64,000 nt of DNA from Variovorax sp. KBW07 (lineage in GTDB: Bacteria > Pseudomonadota > Gammaproteobacteria > Burkholderiales > Burkholderiaceae_C): the NCBI RefSeq assembly GCF_003852515.1, contig NZ_QAJK01000024.1, forward strand, positions 106,233 through 170,232, read 5' to 3'. The notes beneath the pieces are model-generated. The model searched no databases and was not told the DNA's origin. It saw only the letters and a program-made list of their open reading frames with translations. The position numbers and the translations under genes are program-made. Shown in pieces: positions 61,523 to 64,000 of this stretch. Positions within the stretch are counted from its first letter, which is position 1. Every line of letters begins with the position of its first letter.

Positions 61523-62535
61523 CGGGAAGCTTTCTTCTTTTTCTTGCTGGCGCCATTCAGGGCGGCGCCATCGGCGGAGGTGCTGGAGGTGCCGTACATG
61601 CCGGATGTACCGGACAGGCCGGCCGAGCGTGCGGAGGGGCCGTCGATGCGCGGCAGCCCGTTGGCGCCGTGCAGCCAGGGGCGCAACACCTGCAAGGTGC
61701 GGCGGGCCGATTGCACCGGGTCGGGCGCGCGCAGCGCCACCGCGCTGGTCAGCGCCTCGACCAGCGCCAGCACGCTGGTCTCGCAGTTCGGGCGGTAGCT
61801 GGTTTCGGTCTGGCAATACAGCGCCACGTCGGCCAGCGGCGCCATCGGCGAGGTCGGGCGGTCGGTGAGCGCGATCACGCCGCAGCCTTGCTCGCGTGCG
61901 ATCTGCGCGAGCATCACGGTGTCGGTCAGGTAGCGCGGAAAAGTCAGGCCGATGAACACGTCCTTCGGGCCCGCGTGCATCAGCGAGCGGGCCGCGTGCG
62001 TGACGCCGCTCACGCCGGGCAGCAGGCGAACGTCGCGGCAGCTGCTGTCCAGCCCGTGCTGCAGCAGGCCCGCGAGCCAGCCGCTGGCGCCGAAGCCCGC
62101 GATGTAGACCGTGCGCGCCTTGCCGATGCGTTCCACCGCGGCTTCGCAGGCGGTGTAGTCCAGCGTCTGTCGCGTGGCTTCGATGTTGCGGCGGCTCTCG
62201 TCGAGCGCGGTGGCGAACACCTCGGCCACCGTGGTCGGGTGCTCCAGGTTGCCGCGCAGGCGCTCCACTGGCGCCACCAGCGATTCGAAACCGCGCACGA
62301 GCTCGGCGCGGAAAGTGGCGTAGCCGTCGAAGTCCAGCGCGCGTGCGAAGCGGTTGGCCGTGGCCACCGACACGCCCACCGCAGCCGCGAGCTCGTCGAT
62401 GGGCAGCGTGGCCACCTGCAGCGGGTGCTCCAGCACGTAGTCGGCCACCTGCCGGTGCGATCGCGTCAGCCGTGGCAATGCCTGCGCGATGCGCTGGGCC
62501 ACGGTGGTGCCTGGGGTGTCGACGTTGGTGCTCAT
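61519..62535 (-). CDS. MurR/RpiR family transcriptional regulator
   Basis: A 338-residue regulator. The N-terminal HTH_6 domain (about 5-80) contains DELAAAVGVSVATANRFARA, followed by a SIS domain (about 118-250, TVYIAGFGASGWLAGLLQHG and DVFIGLTFPRYLTDTVMLA). SIS domains usually bind sugar phosphates, but such regulators also control peptide-use operons. The last 45 residues are low-complexity, Ser/Gly/Thr-rich, ending in a lysine run (SKKKKKASR). It is the first gene of the operon and overlaps iaaA as ATGA. Confidence 0.9.
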   Translation of the reverse strand: MSTNVDTPGTTVAQRIAQALPRLTRSHRQVADYVLEHPLQVATLPIDELAAAVGVSVATANRFARALDFDGYATFRAELVRGFESLVAPVERLRGNLEHPTTVAEVFATALDESRRNIEATRQTLDYTACEAAVERIGKARTVYIAGFGASGWLAGLLQHGLDSSCRDVRLLPGVSGVTHAARSLMHAGPKDVFIGLTFPRYLTDTVMLAQIAREQGCGVIALTDRPTSPMAPLADVALYCQTETSYRPNCETSVLALVEALTSAVALRAPDPVQSARRTLQVLRPWLHGANGLPRIDGPSARSAGLSGTSGMYGTSSTSADGAALNGASKKKKKASR

Positions 62536-62572
62536 GCGTGGAGTGGGGCACCCCGGAAGGGTGCGTTTATGA

Positions 62573-62612
62573 AAACTAGTTTACAAATATAAGTCAGTTA
62601 AGAAAATTTTCT
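62573..62612. promoter_or_regulatory. AT-rich palindromes upstream of the RpiR-type gene
   Basis: AAACTAGTTT (62573-62582) and AGAAAATTTTCT (62601-62612) are perfect palindromes in an unusually AT-rich 60-bp island between two divergent genes. They are candidates for autoregulator binding and promoter overlap. Confidence 0.45.
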
Positions 62613-62753
62613 GTCATTTTGAGTCGATATTGCAAATTGCGGGCCAGCGCCGAGGGGGCTTTTTGCGAGGCGCGCGGAGGCGACAGGCGCGCGGTTTCCC
62701 TCGTGGCGCGCTCGTTTAAGCTCGTCGGCGTTCGCTTCCTAGGTGTTTTCCCC

Positions 62754-63950
62754 ATGTCATCGCTTCGCCCGCCGTCCACGGCCGCCAACGGCAGTACTGC
62801 CGCCGCATCTGCCGCACTTGCCTCGTTGGTTCAGGGCCGGAATTTCAGGATCGACGTGCTCCGCGGGATCGCGATTTCGCTCGTGCTGTTGCTGCACTTC
62901 CACCTGTCGTATTCGTTGGTCGACAGTCCGCTGGCCGCCGTACTGCCGGTCGAATTCATCAGGGCCGTGGCGCGCAATGGCAACTACGGCGTGACCATGT
63001 TCTTCGTGGTCTCGGGCTACCTCATCACCTCGACCACGCTGCGGCGCCATGGCAGCCTGGGCAACGTGGACCTGCGCAGCTTCTATGCGTTTCGCTTCGC
63101 GCGGATCGTGCCGTGCCTGGTGGTTGCGCTGGCGGTGATCGTCGTGCTGGGGCTGGTGTTGAAGCAGCCTGCGTTCATGAACGTCGCCAAGCCGGGCTGG
63201 CCCGAGGTGGGCTACCCGGTGGCGGTGCTGTCGGTGCTGGGCTTCTGGCACAACGTGCTGATGCAGCACGCGTGGTACTTCAACTATGCGATGAACATCT
63301 ACTGGTCGCTGTCGGTGGAAGAGGTGTTCTACCTCGCGTTCCCGTTGCTGTGCATCGGGCTGAAGCGGCCGTGGGCCATCGTGGCCGTGTGGGTGCTGGC
63401 GATCGTGGCAGGGCCGATCTATCGGGGCTTTCATGCGGACGACGAGATCTACTTCATGTACGGCTACCTGGCGTGCTTCGACGCCGTGGCGTTCGGGTGC
63501 TGCGCGGCGTTGCTGGCGCGGCGCGCAAGCCTGCGGGGCTGGGGCGGGCGGCAGTTGCAGCTGGCGGCGGCATGCCTTGTGGCGGTGACGTACCTGCGCG
63601 GGATTCACGGCAACGAGGTGTTGGGCTTCACGGCCATCGCTGCAGGGACGGCGGTGCTGCTGGTGGGCGCGCACGACGAGCGTGTGCCGGGCTGGGCGTT
63701 GCGGAGCAGGGCGCTGGCAGGGCTGCGATGGCTGGGGCGGCACAGCTACGAGCTGTACCTGTTCCACATCATCGTGCTGGGGTTGATGCGCAGCTTCGTG
63801 CCGCGCGGGGCGATGGGGGAGGTCTACAAGCTTCCGGCGCTGGCGTTCTTTGTCGCAGTCTCGGTGGTGGTGGCTTGGGGTGTTGCTCGGTTTTATTCGG
63901 AGCCTGTGAATGCGAGGCTTCGGGGATTTTTGCTGCGTAAAGAGCGCTGA
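62754..63950 (+). CDS. Acyltransferase family 3 membrane protein (OafA/YrhL type)
   Basis: A 398-residue integral membrane O-acyltransferase. The conserved N-terminal motif RIDVLRGIAISLVLLLHFH contains the active-site His, and the second helix region has GVTMFFVVSGYLITSTTLRR. About ten hydrophobic helices follow, with YWSLSVEEVFYLAFPLL, then LRWLGRHSYELYLFHIIVLG near the C terminus. Such proteins acetylate O-antigen, exopolysaccharide or peptidoglycan. There is no SGNH domain. The Met at 62754 is used; the frame is open upstream. No polysaccharide genes are in view, so the acceptor is unknown. Confidence 0.88.
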   Translation: MSSLRPPSTAANGSTAAASAALASLVQGRNFRIDVLRGIAISLVLLLHFHLSYSLVDSPLAAVLPVEFIRAVARNGNYGVTMFFVVSGYLITSTTLRRHGSLGNVDLRSFYAFRFARIVPCLVVALAVIVVLGLVLKQPAFMNVAKPGWPEVGYPVAVLSVLGFWHNVLMQHAWYFNYAMNIYWSLSVEEVFYLAFPLLCIGLKRPWAIVAVWVLAIVAGPIYRGFHADDEIYFMYGYLACFDAVAFGCCAALLARRASLRGWGGRQLQLAAACLVAVTYLRGIHGNEVLGFTAIAAGTAVLLVGAHDERVPGWALRSRALAGLRWLGRHSYELYLFHIIVLGLMRSFVPRGAMGEVYKLPALAFFVAVSVVVAWGVARFYSEPVNARLRGFLLRKER

Positions 63951-64000
63951 ATTTGCGCGGCTTTCAGGGGCTCGTGCGAAGGACACCGGGTGCTCCCCTC

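Overview
The window reads as chromosomal DNA from a high-GC betaproteobacterium of the family Comamonadaceae, most likely Variovorax. The evidence is the gene order (nadE-glnB, ilvB-ilvN-ilvC-pssA-leuA, a cysI-DUF934-cysH-cysD-cysN operon with stand-alone cysN) and an aminotransferase at 43182-44504 that closely resembles, from memory, the characterised Variovorax paradoxus beta-phenylalanine aminotransferase. It shares that enzyme's Arg41 and its PLP lysine at residue 267. Coding density is high, and I see no insertion sequence, prophage or CRISPR array.

Region by region. 1-1205: 3' part of nadE, then glnB. 1258-4722 (minus): LOG-family protein, dgkA, RDD protein, then a sigma factor / DUF3619 membrane protein / DUF3106 periplasmic protein trio whose layout recalls an ECF sigma, anti-sigma and periplasmic sensor. 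5004-13297: branched-chain amino acid block (ilvB, ilvN, DUF4282 protein, ilvC, pssA, then two different leuA genes). The first leuA is preceded by a leucine-codon leader peptide and an intrinsic attenuator. 13415-17095: D,D-peptidase, IclR regulator, and the bpt-aat pair of N-degron aminoacyl transferases. 17303-23824: an orphan molybdenum hydroxylase large subunit, an AraC/VOC/SRPBCC/NTF2 cluster, and the divergent pobA/pobR pair for 4-hydroxybenzoate. 23877-27451: a two-component system followed by a Do-like protease with a PmrA/QseB-type box between them. 27477-32008: small accessory genes (WYL regulator, GFA protein, lipoprotein, rnk, ynfA-like). 32098-32400: two tRNA-Asn genes in tandem.

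32502-40222 is a thiamine region: thiO-thiS-thiG-thiE and a TonB-dependent receptor in one minus-strand operon, thiD divergent, and cytX under a TPP riboswitch. 40369-44504 holds a class III nucleotide cyclase, a TetR regulator with twin operators, and the beta-amino-acid aminotransferase. 44501-51078 is the sulfate assimilation operon, followed downstream by a 7Fe ferredoxin and a ferredoxin-NADP reductase that could supply electrons to sulfite reductase; no cysJ is seen. 51501-53090 is a chemoreceptor. 53119-62535 is an eight-gene operon (rpiR-type regulator, isoaspartyl peptidase, GsiABCD-type peptide importer, P1 peptidase, D-aminopeptidase) that looks built to import and cut unusual peptides. 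62754-63950 is an OafA-type acyltransferase.

The best candidates for new biology are the sigma/DUF3619/DUF3106 trio, the TonB receptor in the thiamine operon, the short Fe-S-less CysH with the FdxA-Fpr pair, the orphan form-II CoxL-like protein, and the leucine attenuator in front of one of two tandem leuA paralogs. All identifications come from reading motifs and from memory of families; no database search was run.
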